This document shows positions 39,001 to 45,239 of a stretch of 64,000 nt of DNA, one piece after another. The stretch spans positions 2,604,001-2,668,000 of the forward strand of contig OX457072.1 in NCBI GenBank assembly GCA_949752795.1, given 5' to 3'. The position numbers and the translations under genes are program-made. This DNA comes from Hyperoodon ampullatus. Its lineage: Eukaryota > Chordata > Mammalia > Artiodactyla > Ziphiidae. Below the pieces are notes generated by a model, which ran no database searches, was not told the DNA's origin, and saw only the letters and a program-made list of their open reading frames with translations. Numbering within the stretch: the stretch's first letter is position 1; every line of letters starts with the position of its first letter.

Positions 39001-40224
39001 AGTCCTTGCGCCCACGAGCCCCGAGCCCCTCCGTGAAGCTGGAGCGCGTCTGCGTGGAAGGAAAGGCCCTGGACACCTACCGTCCCGGCACTGTAGGTGC
39101 ACACTCTCCGGTCTGCAGCCATGCACTCTCCCCCGTTGACCACCAACACCTGGTGCTGAACAGCGATCTTGTACTTGCTGTGGATGGCATGCTTCAGGTC
39201 CGCCACACTTTAAAAGAGGCAGGGGGGGCAGGGGCCAGAACATCAGCTCTTTACATTTGCCCAAGGACAACTCTTTTCATTATCCAAGTGGCACTATGTA
39301 AAACTACCTGACGGATAAATGAATTTCACTCTAAAAACGTCCCCCAACACAGTAGTAAAAACTACAAGCTTCTTGTTTCTGCAGCTGGATTCCATAATCA
39401 ACCAGCCAATCATAAATAACTAGAAGGTCAACGATCACCCGTGTCCCACACCGAAAAGTGAGCCTAGGAAATGCAGGCAGTAGAAACATTTATTTTTGTG
39501 ATCTTTATATAACGTAGCAAAGGAACATGCTCAAATTAGCACCAGGTCTGTTAAAATCCTCAGAACAAAGGATGTGTGTTAAAATTGCCACATCACATTA
39601 CACAAAACACATGAAGTCTACACCATATGAAAACTGCTTCCTTTTCCTAATCTTTCAAAAAACCATTCCTTTACAGGTCAAATCAGATTTTATAAAAACG
39701 AGAACTTTCAAAAAAATAATTTCATAATTCCATTAAAAAAATAAGATTAATTCGAAATTTTACTCTATCATTAGCAAACAAAACAAACACTATTGACTCT
39801 ATTCACATAAAATAATAATAACAATGACGAAAAACCATAGGACTGGTACATGCTGGTTTATGTAGCTAGCAATAACCCCCTCAGCAACATCCTGAGCTTT
39901 GGTTTGAAATCAGTATGTTTACTCTGAAAAATATAGTCACGCAAACAGAACAAAGCACAACTTAACAAATTTATCATTAGCACTTTAGAGAAAGATGACA
40001 ACTGCATACGTAATATGCTGAGGATAAAAAAACTTAAGACTTGCCATACTGCTACTCTTACTTAATAAAGGACTAGTATTCTCAAAATCAAATCTTTAAC
40101 TTTTTACATGTACAAAATGCAAAACTGATGAGAATCCATGAAACCCAGCTCACGTTTGCACTGTAAGTTCAGTGTCAAATGTCAGGGTGGTTCCAGTGTT
40201 CACCAGAAATACATACAACTTCAT
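19..40224 (-). CDS. RB1CC1: RB1CC1 / FIP200, autophagy-initiation scaffold (22 coding exons, complete CDS)
   Basis: RB1-inducible coiled-coil protein 1 is the scaffold of the cytosolic ULK1-ATG13-ATG101 complex that starts autophagosome formation; it also recruits selective cargo receptors. Joining 22 exons on the minus strand, each with matching splice sites and phase, gives 4,770 nt including TAA (1,589 residues; the human protein is 1,594 from memory). Seen in order: N-terminal MKLYVFLVNTG; ATG13-binding N-terminal half (residues 1 to about 640); a KPRK nuclear-localisation motif at 565-568; an FFAT-like DFMSAVN at 730-736 (VAP binding in the family); a long coiled coil, about 855-1,395; and the C-terminal Claw domain, about 1,485-1,589. 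The Claw keeps Arg1568, matching human Arg1573, which is needed for cargo-receptor binding. No frameshift or stop interrupts it. The ATG at 40,224 is the family start. One intron appears to use a GC donor. Only 18 nt of 3' UTR lie inside the window. Confidence 0.97.
97..840 (-). other. RB1CC1: RB1CC1 intron 23
   Basis: A 744-nt GT-AG intron between exons 23 and 24. It is AT-rich; I recognise no gene, RNA or clear transposon in it. The short ORFs here are chance frames. Confidence 0.9.
841..911 (-). CDS. RB1CC1: RB1CC1 exon 23, Claw domain
   Basis: 71 nt, residues 1,541-1,564 (SGASRRPWVLGKVM... to AKK). Acceptor ccatag, donor AAAAAG|GTAAGC. The exon begins CTTCAG, so a second AG lies 6 nt downstream and could drop two residues in frame. 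Confidence 0.96.
912..2860 (-). other. RB1CC1: RB1CC1 intron 22
   Basis: A 1,949-nt intron of AT-rich sequence. The donor abuts a run of six G (GAGGGGG|GTAAGT). I see no gene or recent transposon inside it. Confidence 0.85.
2861..2997 (-). CDS. RB1CC1: RB1CC1 exon 22, Claw domain core
   Basis: 137 nt, residues 1,495-1,541 (FQVGDLVLIILDERHDNYVL and on to LKPGEG). This is the beta-sheet-rich core of the Claw. Acceptor gttcag before TTTTCAG; donor G|GTAAGT after the G run at 2,860-2,865. Phase agrees with both neighbours. Confidence 0.97.
2998..4776 (-). other. RB1CC1: RB1CC1 intron 21, with a 66-bp triplicated repeat
   Basis: A 1,779-nt intron. It holds a three-copy 66-bp tandem repeat at 3,723-3,920 and a T-run at about 3,943-3,962. 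The rest is unremarkable AT-rich sequence. Confidence 0.88.
3723..3920. repeat. Minisatellite, three copies of a 66-bp unit
   Basis: Units start at 3,723, 3,789 and 3,855 with acacttaactgcctgcct and end ccttaaaaaagg. They are almost identical: one a/c change (caat/cact) in copy 1 and one a/t change (ataat/atatt) in copy 3. Near identity implies recent duplication and possible length polymorphism. On the gene's sense strand each unit carries an acceptor-like ctttttag and, 27 nt later, a donor-like AAG|GTATTA. Confidence 0.97.
4777..4835 (-). CDS. RB1CC1: RB1CC1 exon 21
   Basis: 59 nt, residues 1,476-1,495 (MSQSMSSVSSRHSEKIAIR plus part of D), a serine-rich linker leading into the Claw domain. 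Acceptor tttctag, donor GAGA|GTAAGT. Confidence 0.96.
4836..6912 (-). other. RB1CC1: RB1CC1 intron 20
   Basis: A 2,077-nt intron. At 5,225-5,285 there is a small degenerate acggg-type repeat in a GC-rich patch. At about 5,880-5,960 the text (cacctactattccgggtgcc) resembles an old L2-type 3' end. I see no gene. Confidence 0.8.
6913..6960 (-). CDS. RB1CC1: RB1CC1 exon 20
   Basis: 48 nt, residues 1,460-1,475 (TLQLKEEENKRLNQRL), end of the leucine-zipper-like coiled coil. Acceptor cctgcag, donor CTG|GTAAGG. Phase 0 at both ends, so skipping would stay in frame. Confidence 0.96.
7138..7330 (+). mobile_element. hAT-type DNA transposon relic (MER5A-like)
   Basis: Begins with 'ggattctcaaagtttaatatg', followed by cagaggctctgttaggaggtcggg and gcagatgctgatgaacc. 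These match in order the MER5A non-autonomous hAT-Charlie element as remembered. Exact ends are uncertain. Confidence 0.65.
7713..7862 (+). mobile_element. tRNA-derived SINE, short CHR-1-like copy
   Basis: Head ggggaagtccctggcggtcc, a B-box-like gggtttgagccctg, then ggggaactaagatcc and an A-rich aaaagaaaag tail. This is the short cetartiodactyl tRNA-SINE form. Confidence 0.85.
7976..8030 (-). CDS. RB1CC1: RB1CC1 exon 19
   Basis: 55 nt, residues 1,441-1,459 (ENVHMLSEERQRIMLLER). Acceptor tctcttag, donor CGA|GTAAGT. The codon shared with exon 18 is CGA (Arg); I recall Gln in human. Confidence 0.95.
8031..9140 (-). other. RB1CC1: RB1CC1 intron 18
   Basis: A 1,110-nt intron. Its part next to exon 18 (about 8,640-9,140) is GC-rich with many CpG; the other half is AT-rich. 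No gene or transposon recognised. Confidence 0.85.
9141..9369 (-). CDS. RB1CC1: RB1CC1 exon 18, GC-rich and shortened
   Basis: 229 nt, residues 1,365-1,441 (DLIESLSEDRARLLEEKKRL, then a Gly/Pro/Ala-rich linker, then LETSMMSV). Acceptor ctgcag, donor CG|GTGAGT. Base composition is far richer in G+C than the other coding exons. From memory of human, the segment after the coiled coil is four codons shorter and carries Ser-to-Gly, Tyr-to-Gly and Thr-to-Val changes. The frame is open. Confidence 0.95.
9453..9561 (-). CDS. RB1CC1: RB1CC1 exon 17
   Basis: 109 nt, residues 1,329-1,365 (TNFNTVLTREKMRKENIISD and on to QQQERDK), coiled coil. Acceptor gttccag, donor AAAG|GTCAGT. Separated from exon 18 by only 83 nt (9,370-9,452). 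Confidence 0.96.
10999..11212 (-). mobile_element. tRNA-derived SINE, cetacean CHR-2-like, full length
   Basis: On the minus strand: head gggcttccctggtggcgcag, body with agcggctgggcccgtgagcc, cgcgtaccg and a long A tail (T-run at 10,999-11,021). Target-site duplications ccccaggtcttaac on the left and ccccaggccttaac on the right flank it. Confidence 0.93.
11830..11945 (-). mobile_element. MIR relic
   Basis: Text such as gaagaggttaaatgatgttt and gatcacataggtagctaagg matches the reversed core of a MIR SINE (gaggttaagtaacttgcc ... cacacagctag). Highly diverged; ends approximate. Confidence 0.6.
12149..12314 (-). CDS. RB1CC1: RB1CC1 exon 16
   Basis: 166 nt, residues 1,273-1,328, coiled coil (SSLVAELQEKLQEEKAKFLE and on to SLIAEQQ). 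Acceptor tttaaag, donor CAG|GTATGT. It contains an ATG (MQNVRT) that could serve a short C-terminal product if an internal promoter exists. Confidence 0.96.
12358..12397 (+). mobile_element. L1 3' end fragment
   Basis: The stretch gaactaacacaacattgtaa followed by atcaactatacttcaataa is the terminal signature of cetartiodactyl L1 3' UTRs. A fuller copy of the same end is at 22,689-22,980. Confidence 0.8.
12398..12590 (-). mobile_element. tRNA-derived SINE, cetacean CHR-2-like, head-truncated
   Basis: On the minus strand it begins at ggttgagagtccgcctgccg and ends with the A tail (T-run at 12,398-12,417). The usual ggcttccctggtgg head is missing. It sits directly after the L1 end; ataacttttttttt occurs on both sides and is a likely target-site duplication. 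Confidence 0.88.
13098..13422 (+). mobile_element. tRNA-derived SINE, long form with duplicated body
   Basis: Head ggggcttccctggtggcgca, B box gggtttgatccctgg, several 'acaactactgagcc' units, then gcaacgaagacccaacgcag and an A tail. Near-duplicate agaagagctt / gaaaagagctt flanks suggest a target-site duplication. Confidence 0.92.
13493..13781 (+). mobile_element. Tigger-type (Tc1/mariner) MITE
   Basis: Starts tcggccctccttatccttgg and ends ccatgacatcgagggactg, so the two ends are imperfect inverted repeats. The interior gttccgcatccacggattca and ctggaaccaaccccc is the classic TcMar-Tigger non-autonomous sequence. TA-rich bases flank both ends. Confidence 0.85.
14735..14960 (-). mobile_element. 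L1 relic (old)
   Basis: Reads on the plus strand like an antisense L1M 3' region: tctgcatttccttaat, then cacatcttctgcccattttt and cgccaacgcttctcccag. Diverged; ends approximate. Confidence 0.6.
16075..16230 (-). mobile_element. DNA-transposon MITE relic, probable hAT type
   Basis: Contains cggcctgcgggccagatccg and cggagcacagccgtgcctgt, features of a family of about 200 bp whose other-orientation copy is at 17,802-18,006. Confidence 0.55.
16262..16860 (+). mobile_element. hAT-type transposase gene relic
   Basis: Pieces such as ggatccacagaaccccgg, gtcaaaactactcacacgat, ttgatgcagtaaaattatta, tgtgtgacaaaatgagaagt and tcatggtgcactacttctat follow the order of an old hAT/ZBED-like autonomous transposon as I remember it. 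The reading frame has multiple stops (for example TGA after tcctgaccac), so it is dead. Family name uncertain. Confidence 0.6.
17802..18006 (+). mobile_element. hAT-type MITE
   Basis: Begins cagggataaacaaacttttc and ends ctatcaatcctg, imperfect inverted termini. Interior features agctactcaactctgctg, tgtttacaaaaccaggctgtg (split by substitutions) and ggctggatcc are typical of this mammalian family. Confidence 0.65.
18200..19500. other. Intragenic GC-rich, CpG-dense block (candidate CpG island)
   Basis: About 1.3 kb of GC-rich sequence with frequent CpG lies inside intron 15, between AT-rich flanks. It has open frames on both strands, the longest about 240 codons on plus (18,742-19,467); they are low-complexity Arg/Gly/Pro/Ala frames and match nothing I know. 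Donor-like sites occur on both strands: CAG|GTGAGG on minus (exon end would be 19,175) and CGG|GTGAGC on plus near 18,571. It could be an internal promoter or a GC-rich accident. Confidence 0.7.
20420..22320 (-). CDS. RB1CC1: RB1CC1 exon 15, giant coiled-coil exon
   Basis: 1,901 nt, residues 640-1,273, uninterrupted. It opens with ASASQTSPQ, a Ser/Thr/Pro-rich segment, then LCPAVCPLEELSPDSIDAHT, the FFAT-like DFMSAVN (730-736) and SPEMMVESLYSSVINAIDSR. From about residue 830 it is heptad-rich Glu/Lys/Leu coiled coil. Acceptor ttttccag, donor AAAG|GTAAGA. The coiled coil links the N-terminal ULK1-complex part to the cargo-binding Claw. Confidence 0.98.
22321..22408 (-). other. RB1CC1: RB1CC1 intron 14, 88 nt, GC-AG type
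   Basis: The reading frame and family sequence (LLSEQK then ASASQTSPQ) place the junction at CAAAAG|GCAAAT ... ttttccag|GCATCC. This requires a GC rather than GT donor. The donor otherwise fits the strong AG|GCAAgt-like pattern of GC-AG introns, and no GT nearby keeps frame and sequence. Confidence 0.85.
22409..22535 (-). CDS. RB1CC1: RB1CC1 exon 14
   Basis: 127 nt, residues 597-639 (VPLLCDFDPLHQHVLALHNL then VKAAQSLDEMSQ to LLSEQK). Acceptor ctttcag; donor is the GC site at 22,408-22,407. It is the end of the N-terminal ATG13-binding region. Confidence 0.96.
22536..23277 (-). other. RB1CC1: RB1CC1 intron 13, with an L1 tail
   Basis: A 742-nt intron, over a third of it an L1 3' end (22,689-22,980) ending in a (TA)n run at about 22,950-22,970. 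Confidence 0.9.
22689..22980 (+). mobile_element. L1 3' UTR, 5'-truncated cetartiodactyl copy
   Basis: Contains gattgacatatatacactac, gtagagcacagggagctcag, gatatatgtatacatatggc and ttgtaaagcaatcatactcc followed by an AT-rich tail. This is the well-known 3' end of cetartiodactyl L1. Inserted antisense to RB1CC1. Confidence 0.9.
23278..23381 (-). CDS. RB1CC1: RB1CC1 exon 13, with the nuclear-localisation motif
   Basis: 104 nt, residues 563-597 (TQKPRKFDCELPDISLEDLQ then FLQSFCPSEVQPFL). The KPRK at 565-568 matches the annotated human nuclear-localisation motif (566-569). Acceptor actatag, donor AG|GTAAAT. Confidence 0.96.
23382..24626 (-). other. RB1CC1: RB1CC1 intron 12
   Basis: A 1,245-nt intron. 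It holds a G-rich purine tract at about 24,360-24,405; otherwise unassigned, with chance ORFs only. Confidence 0.85.
24627..24688 (-). CDS. RB1CC1: RB1CC1 exon 12
   Basis: 62 nt, residues 542-562 (KSFLRNRLFRGLDSWHPSFC). Acceptor tacacag, donor TGT|GTACGT. Human has Pro where this has His in SWHPSF (from memory). Confidence 0.95.
24813..24894 (-). CDS. RB1CC1: RB1CC1 exon 11
   Basis: 82 nt, residues 515-542 (WAGALVKDGKRLYEAEKSKR then ESFGKLF). Acceptor ttcttag, donor TTTA|GTAAGT. Flanked by introns of 84 and 124 nt. Confidence 0.96.
24979..25165 (-). CDS. RB1CC1: RB1CC1 exon 10
   Basis: 187 nt, residues 452-514 (WCCFVMLHADQDGEKLQALL and on to FIKHYRE). Acceptor tctgtag, donor GAG|GTATGC. Helical N-terminal scaffold region. 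Confidence 0.97.
25332..25516 (-). CDS. RB1CC1: RB1CC1 exon 9
   Basis: 185 nt, residues 391-452 (GFLANQMRAENLKDASVLPD and on to ELANNLHVRLK). Acceptor cccaaag, donor CTGAA|GTAAGT. Confidence 0.97.
25735..25860 (-). mobile_element. MIR relic
   Basis: Reversed MIR core: aaatgagacccaggaagcta, aaggacacagcaggcaaatc, then agaacctatgagtg. Ends approximate. Confidence 0.65.
26690..27390 (+). mobile_element. L1 relic with broken reverse-transcriptase region
   Basis: ctgataaagggtttctatta, aacctactacgaacactgta, atggtgaagcgttgatc and gatcaggaatcaaccaagga follow the order of an L1 ORF2 polymerase segment. Stops and indels show it is inactive. Confidence 0.75.
28128..28298 (-). CDS. RB1CC1: RB1CC1 exon 8
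   Basis: 171 nt, residues 334-390 (LDPRIIRPFIAECRQTIANL and on to NEQKELAQ). Acceptor cattcag, donor CAG|GTGCTT. Phase 0 at both ends. Confidence 0.97.
28549..28863 (-). mobile_element. tRNA-derived SINE, long form
   Basis: Plus strand shows ggctgtgttgggtcttcgct, repeated 'gtagttgtggctcgtgggct' text and the reversed head ccaccagggaagcc. Target-site duplications gcattacac lie at 28,540-28,548 and 28,864-28,872. Confidence 0.93.
31234..31270 (+). repeat. G-run cluster (potential G-quadruplex)
   Basis: Runs of G of length 3, 5, 4, 5 and 7 separated by 1-3 bases, then gtggaggg. It fits the four-G-run pattern. The G-rich strand is the plus strand, that is, the template strand of RB1CC1. Confidence 0.8.
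31765..31900 (-). mobile_element. MIR relic
   Basis: ctcggcactgcatagagatt, ttacctatattacttctaat and aaataaggttatgcattaaa follow a reversed MIR. Diverged. Confidence 0.55.
32050..32476 (-). CDS. RB1CC1: RB1CC1 exon 7
   Basis: 427 nt, residues 191-333 (LGTAVSVMAKIPLLECLTRH, a Ser/Glu-rich variable middle, then DLPFFNVSLLDWINVQDRPN and on to DSMSR). Acceptor ctttaag, donor AGG|GTAAGA. The variable middle appears one residue shorter than in human (from memory). Confidence 0.97.
32477..33895 (-). other. RB1CC1: RB1CC1 intron 6
   Basis: A 1,419-nt AT-rich intron. An open frame of about 120 codons on plus near 33,439-33,810 is Lys/Asn/Phe-rich chance coding. Nothing else recognised. Confidence 0.85.
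33896..34098 (-). CDS. RB1CC1: RB1CC1 exon 6
   Basis: 203 nt, residues 124-191 (EMYEVAKKLCSFCEGLVHDE and on to VEDIKLKLT). Acceptor aatatag, donor CTCA|GTATGT. Part of the N-terminal dimeric ATG13/ULK1-binding scaffold. Confidence 0.97.
34355..34685 (+). mobile_element. L1 relic, 3' region
   Basis: tggtggaatactacacagca, gaataatgctgag-type text (cataatgctgagtccaagag), then tgaaactgcactagtaatta and tttcaaatgtttatcaataa follow an L1 3' end in sense. Diverged. Confidence 0.7.
34688..34755 (-). mobile_element. MIR fragment
   Basis: gtccaaggtcacacaagtaa and ccacgctctagatgg match a short reversed MIR core. Confidence 0.6.
34772..34902 (+). mobile_element. tRNA-derived SINE, short CHR-1-like copy
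   Basis: Head cgggacttccctggcatcca, B box ggtttgatccctgg, ggagaactaagatcccac and a 20-plus A tail. Same short type as at 7,713. Confidence 0.92.
35280..36050 (-). mobile_element. L1 relic, antisense polymerase region
   Basis: tgaaccatccttgcatcccc, taatatattagtcttttgat and the surrounding AT-rich text match reversed L1M ORF2. It cannot be contiguous with the next L1 piece because the order is wrong for one minus-strand element. Confidence 0.6.
36055..36560 (-). mobile_element. L1 relic, antisense 3' region
   Basis: gggcaaccatcaccaccacc, ctgtctctatgaatttgact, acctcatataactggaatga, tggcttattccacttagtat and accacattttgtgtatccat are the reversed L1M 3' region in proper order. Confidence 0.85.
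38201..38562 (-). mobile_element. tRNA-derived SINE, long form
   Basis: ggctgcattgtgtctttgtt, repeated gtagttgtggc text and the reversed head ccaccagggaagccc. Target-site duplication ttgaatgctttta is present on both sides (just before 38,201 and at about 38,566). Confidence 0.94.
38732..38902 (-). CDS. RB1CC1: RB1CC1 exon 5
   Basis: 171 nt, residues 67-123 (DTNPIFLFNKEMILSERLPA, then KTTFSTENDMEIKVEESLMM and on to TQLAV). Acceptor tctatag, donor GTG|GTAATT. Human has CDRPPAIP where this has SERLPAIP (from memory). Confidence 0.97.
39081..39207 (-). CDS. RB1CC1: RB1CC1 exon 4
   Basis: 127 nt, residues 24-66 (VADLKHAIHSKYKIAVQHQV then LVVNGGECMAADRRVCTYSA). Ubiquitin-like N-terminal part of the scaffold. 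Acceptor tttaaag, donor ACG|GTAGGT. Only 178 nt separate it from exon 5. Confidence 0.97.
39208..40153 (-). other. RB1CC1: RB1CC1 intron 3
   Basis: A 946-nt AT-rich intron. No transposon or RNA gene recognised. Confidence 0.85.
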
Positions 40225-40273
40225 GATGATTTCTCTGGATTCTGTGAGCTTATACCTCACTCTGATACGATTA
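40154..40273 (-). CDS. RB1CC1: RB1CC1 exon 3, with the start codon
   Basis: The acceptor tttctttcag precedes 40,273. The exon carries 49 nt of leader (40,225-40,273), then ATG at 40,224-40,222 and 71 coding nt (MKLYVFLVNTGTTLTFDTEL, TVQ and part of T). Donor CAAAC|GTGAGC. The leader part contains in-frame TAA/TGA-type stops upstream of the ATG, supporting the start. Kozak context is weak to moderate (aatcatcATGA). Confidence 0.97.
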
Positions 40274-40804
40274 CTGAAAGAAACAGACAAGAAAAGTGGT
40301 CAATTTACAAACCCAAGTACAAAGACAATTATGCTCGCGTAAGACAGAGCACAGTTATACTACATAAGCAACAAAAAAACAGAATAGGTTTTGATGTCTA
40401 GAACGGCTAACTGGACAATTCAGTAAACTTGTTGCTTAAAAAACAAAAATGAACAGTAATGAGGCTAATGAGAAGCGTAACTTCTATCATAAAGAAAAAC
40501 AATTTGTTCTGAGGAAGAAAGAGGACAGTAGTTAGAACACTGTGGTGTACATTTCACACTGCTCTCATGGACCACCCGACGTCAGGAAGAAAAATTAAAA
40601 TTAAAAATTTGGTCCAACATCTTCCTAACTCCAAAAGTTCTCCCCCTGCTTCTTCCTTGTAACAATGAAAAAGTCTTAAGGTTAGACTTACTAACGGCAA
40701 ATAAGAGGAGCCCCTATTCCTTCCGCCAGGTGCCTCTTACTCTGCGTTCCACCTCCACGCTGAGTTAGAAACACCTGACGGAAGAAACTCTGGCCCTAAC
40801 AGTT

Positions 40805-40955
40805 CATCGCTTTGTGGAACAGCAGAAAGTGCACAGGTCTGGAAATCAGAATATTTAAAACAACCCTGCCATTACCTAGGTGTCCAAGTCAAAACCCCAT
40901 GTATAAAATAAAGCTTCCTCGTCTATAAATAAAAGGGACAGATGTCCAGAGCTAG
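40805..40955 (+). mobile_element. MIR relic
   Basis: ggtctggaaatcagaatatt, tgccattacctaggtgtcc and cctcgtctataaataaaagg follow a sense MIR. Diverged. Confidence 0.65.
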
Positions 40956-41579
40956 CGTTCTATTTTTAACAATTGGAGGTAAAAACCCCCAATATCAATG
41001 TAAGTGATGAAAGATGACGATAAATAAATTTCCAGAAACTAGTAGTTATCTTTCTTTACGCTCTCTCCACATGAGCTTAGAGCAGAATTATGAGGGAAGA
41101 AAAAACAAATAAGGCTTTAAAATTAATGTTTCCAAAATCGCTATTTTAAATGCATTAGATCAAAACTCCGTTATAAAGGCAGGAACTGTGACTTACCGTC
41201 AGGCACTGTGAAAAGGATTACCACTTTTCTTAAAAAGCAGATTAAAAGTGGCTTATGTTTGCTTTGCTTGATATTGGCAACTGAATGGCATTACTGGTTA
41301 AACTCAGTGAACTGGAAAAGAAAAATTTCTGATTATAGAGAGAAATAATTCAATGTGACTATAAAAACGGTTACGTGCTCTTCCTTTTAACATTACCTTC
41401 TGAAAGAGTAATCTCTACTCAGCTTCTCTTCCCACCTGCACATTCACTGAACCACAAGCACATGACCTTGACCTACAGCGCTGCAGTAAAAAGACACCAG
41501 ACGAAAGTCCCCAAAGAACTCCCCGACACTGTCAAAGCGTAGAGCCGTTTTTCAGTCCTTAAAATATAACGGCCCCACT

Positions 41580-41660
41580 ACTTGCATGCTTAACGGTTTC
41601 AGTTTCTTCGTTTGTAAGACGGGAATAAAATGGTGCCCATAGCACTGGGCCTCTGAGCCA
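41580..41660 (+). mobile_element. MIR 3' fragment
   Basis: ggtttcagtttcttcgtttg and gacgggaataaaatggtgcc match the 'cagtttcctcatctgtaaaatggg' part of MIR. Confidence 0.65.
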
Positions 41661-42644
41661 GCCCCGCGGCTTCCCCAAGTCCCCTTGGACGTGGGCGGAG
41701 CCTGTGATCTGCTTTAACCACTGAGATTCGGCCAAGGTGATGGGGTGTCACTTACATGATGGCTACTCAGGACCGTGACCTCCCTCTTGCCAGCTTCCAT
41801 GGAATGCGCTGTCATAGGGAGAGGCCCACGTGGCAAGAAACCGAAGCCAACAGCCCGCAAGAAGCTGAGGGCATCAGTCCGACAGCCTGCGAGGAACCGG
41901 CCGGCTCTTGACAACCACAGCGAGCTCTCGGAAGCGGATCATTCCTGCTGAGCCTCAGACAAGACCCCACCCGGGCCGAGACCTTCACTGGAGTCTTGTG
42001 AGAGACCGTGAAGCGGAGGACCCAGCCGAGCCGTGCCCACGAACGTGAAATGATACGTCTGTGCCGTTTTAAACAGCGAAGATCGTGGTCATTCTTCCTC
42101 AGCGACGGGTAACACGGTGCTCACACCACAGGGCCCTCACAGGGCAGGGCTGGGCAGGGCTGAGGCCGTCACCGCCACCCTGTCTGGGGCTCCTCGCCCT
42201 CCTCGGCCACCTCTCCAGCGTTCGGCTGGGACCTCACCGCCCCCCGGGGCTGTAGAGGCACCACTGCCGACCACCGAACCCAGCCTGAATCGCTCCCTGG
42301 CCCCGAGTTCTCCACGCAACCCCTCTGGAATCCGCTCTGCCACCTGCAACCCGCTGTCCATTTCCGCTCCTCTCTGTCGATGGAGCCGACACTCACCCGC
42401 TGTCCTCCGTCCTCCGTCTTCCTCACAGGTCCATAAACGTCCGTAACGATCCACGTCTGCGTGGTTCTGGCGCGGTATCTACGCTACCTACCCCTGTTCC
42501 TGTGGCTGCTCAAGCCCTCGCTGGCTCTGGACTTTCTCAGCCGGCCCCCCACCGCCTTGACCCCCCCCGCATATACCCTCCCACCGCCCTCAGGGAGGCC
42601 GTTCTCAACCCTTCTGCTCCGGGACACCAACCAGCGTCAGGATG

Positions 42645-42900
42645 ACCTTTATAGCAGCGGCCACCGTTTATCAGGATTTACTCTGTCCCAGGCGACTGTT
42701 CTGAACACTTTACTAAATGAAACGTTTTCATTGGATCCTCACAAGAATCCTTTACGGTAGATACTATCATCGTCCTCACTGTATAGACTAGGAAACTAAG
42801 AATTAAGGGCTTCAGTGATGTCACAGGGTAATGAGTGAGGACTCAAACCCAGACGGTCCAATTCCATCTTCTCGAGTCTCTAACCACGATGGTAACATCC
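42645..42900 (-). mobile_element. MIR, nearly complete
   Basis: ctgtcccaggcgactgttct, ttggatcctcacaagaatcc, gtagatactatcatcgtcct and ggaaactaagaattaaggg, then actcaaacccagacggtcca: a reversed MIR in full order. Confidence 0.85.
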
Positions 42901-42939
42901 AGGACAACAGCAGACGCTGCGTGGCTGCTTCCTCTCCAC

Positions 42940-43310
42940 CCGCAGCCTCCCCACCCTTTCCCACCCCTCCGCAGCTTGTCACTCCCAGATACCACCCTGC
43001 CTCACTTCCTGAACAAAACTAGCCCTTTCGAGTCTCTGAGCCTTCGTGGGGGCTGTTCCCCGGCCTGGAGCCTCCTTCCTTGGTTGGCTGTGGTCACCCT
43101 GCCCCTGTCCCCCCCACAGTCTTTCACAAAGTTAATCACACAATCCTGCTGTTAGCCATGCTGACTATGTACTCCACGTGCGCTTCTACGCTGCATATAT
43201 TGTGATGTTTCTTTACAGAGTTCTCACCTCTACTGAACGGCAAGCTTCTTTAAAGCAAGGACCCTGTGTTCTTGGGAACTAGCTCTAAAATACTTTCTCA
43301 ATAAAATGAG
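42940..43310 (+). mobile_element. L2 LINE relic, 3' region
   Basis: Text such as gcctggagcctccttccttg, cttctttaaagcaaggaccc and actttctcaataaaatgagt matches the L2 3' end (ending in 'caataaat..gaatga'). Confidence 0.65.
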
Positions 43311-43839
43311 TGATTAATCTTACACCAGTAAAGGATTATTCTATATCCTTATGAAGACTGCTAAGAAGTCACACGCGTGGCACTGACCACAGGTTCTTTA
43401 TCTCCACCAAGGATAAGTAAGGCTGCATTTCACCCACCACCAACACACTCGCCCCACTACCGATTATGGGTGGTGCAACTACTCTACAAATGCAACCCCA
43501 GTGGCTCAGCACAACTAAACAGATACCTAACTTATACGAAGAGATATGCTCCTGTTACACGGCAGTAGAACCAAATCTTTTAATGAATGAAGGAGAGTGA
43601 CTAGGAAGCCAACAGACTGAAGTGATAAAAAAGAGCTGATTATCAGGGCATCCCAAGCAGCAGAGCTGGGTCTCTGGGTAGTAACAATAAGCACGGTCCC
43701 CTGCCCACCCCTGCGGGGCTTGTAGTGCGAGAGAAAAACATGTGAAAAATCACTGAGAGTTTAGATGAGAATTCCATACCAGAGCATCATCCAGTGTACC
43801 CTGACTTATCTAAATTACCTGTCCATCACTTAGTAACCA

Positions 43840-44160
43840 TCCTTCCACACCATTACAGATACTTCATAAACATCGATACTGATGGCCAAAAAGCATTCCA
43901 ACGTGTGAATAAATAGACCACAGTCTATTTACTATCTCCAGGTTTTTGTTTTTTAATCTCACAGGTACACATTTTTTCTTATGCTTAGGATTATTCCCAT
44001 AAAGTACATTCCTAGAAGTAAAATCGCTGGGTCAAAGCATTCAAAGATTTTAAGGCTATGAGGCTTGCTTCTCTTACCAGTTTATACTCCTCAGGCAACG
44101 CACCCAGTCAACAAGGTCACTGTATCCTTGCCATCATCCTATTTTCAAATGCTTGCTAAT
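43840..44160 (-). mobile_element. L1 relic
   Basis: ggattattcccataaagtac, cattcctagaagtaaaatcg and ctgggtcaaagcattcaaag are reversed L1M 3' region text. Confidence 0.75.
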
Positions 44161-45239
44161 ATTATTTCATTACTTTATATGTAAACCCTGTCTCTGATTA
44201 TTTGTGAGTTTGACTTGACTCATGCATAGGTTGCCTACTACGTGCCATGCACTATGTTAGAAGTGGGCTGTAACAGTAAATAAGACCAGCACAGTCCCAG
44301 AACTTCTGTGAACCTCAATTGCCAGAAAAAATGGAAACTCATCTTAGCCAGTGAGCTTAAAAATTAAGCAACACGATATATATAAAAACATCCAATGCAA
44401 TGCCTAAGACAAGCACTCGAGAAACGTACTCAACATACGTAGATTCTGTACATTCAAGGGCTGAGCATCGAAGATATAGAAACAATGAAAAAAATGTAAC
44501 ATCTGCCACCAGGAAAAGTAGGCAGAATGGCCATAATCGCAATACTGTCTAAGAAGTGTGTAGAGAGTGACAGGGAAACACGAAAGGCACTCAGATTGAC
44601 AAGAAAAGAGTAGCCAGAGGCTGCATCCCTAGGAAAAGGATGCAGACCTGAGCTGTTACCAAGAGAGGAAACAAGAGATAAGCAGGAGATCACATGACTG
44701 CAGTCAATGAAGGTTTCATGGATAAAAGGGCAAATTCGTTAAAAAATGTCAGTGAATGCACAAACTTTATCTTACAGGTGAAGAGGAGCCATGTTGTTTC
44801 ACGACAGATTATGTAGCTGAGGTATGTGACTAAAACAGAAGTATAAGAACACTGGTGGCGGAGATGATTCATTCATTCACTCACTCACTCATTCATTCAT
44901 TCATCCATCCAAATCCAACCATTGCCTATGAACTTATGTGCCAGGACTGGGAATTCTGTGAACAGAACAGATGTGGTCTTTGCCCTGATGGAGTCCACCG
45001 TCTTGAGGGAGAAAAAGGCATCAAACAAGAAGAGAGTAAACAAGATGTCAGTTGTGATGATTACAGTGAACGAAGAGTGGGCAGGAAGGAGGACCTACTT
45101 CAGGTTGGGGTGACGGCAGCAGGCCTCTGTGCGGGTCCATGTAGACAGGGTCGCAGGGGGTGAGAGGAAGCCTGTCCTGGGAAGGCGGGGAAAGCACTAC
45201 AGGAAGACACAGCATTTCTCTGAGACTAAACAGGAAGTC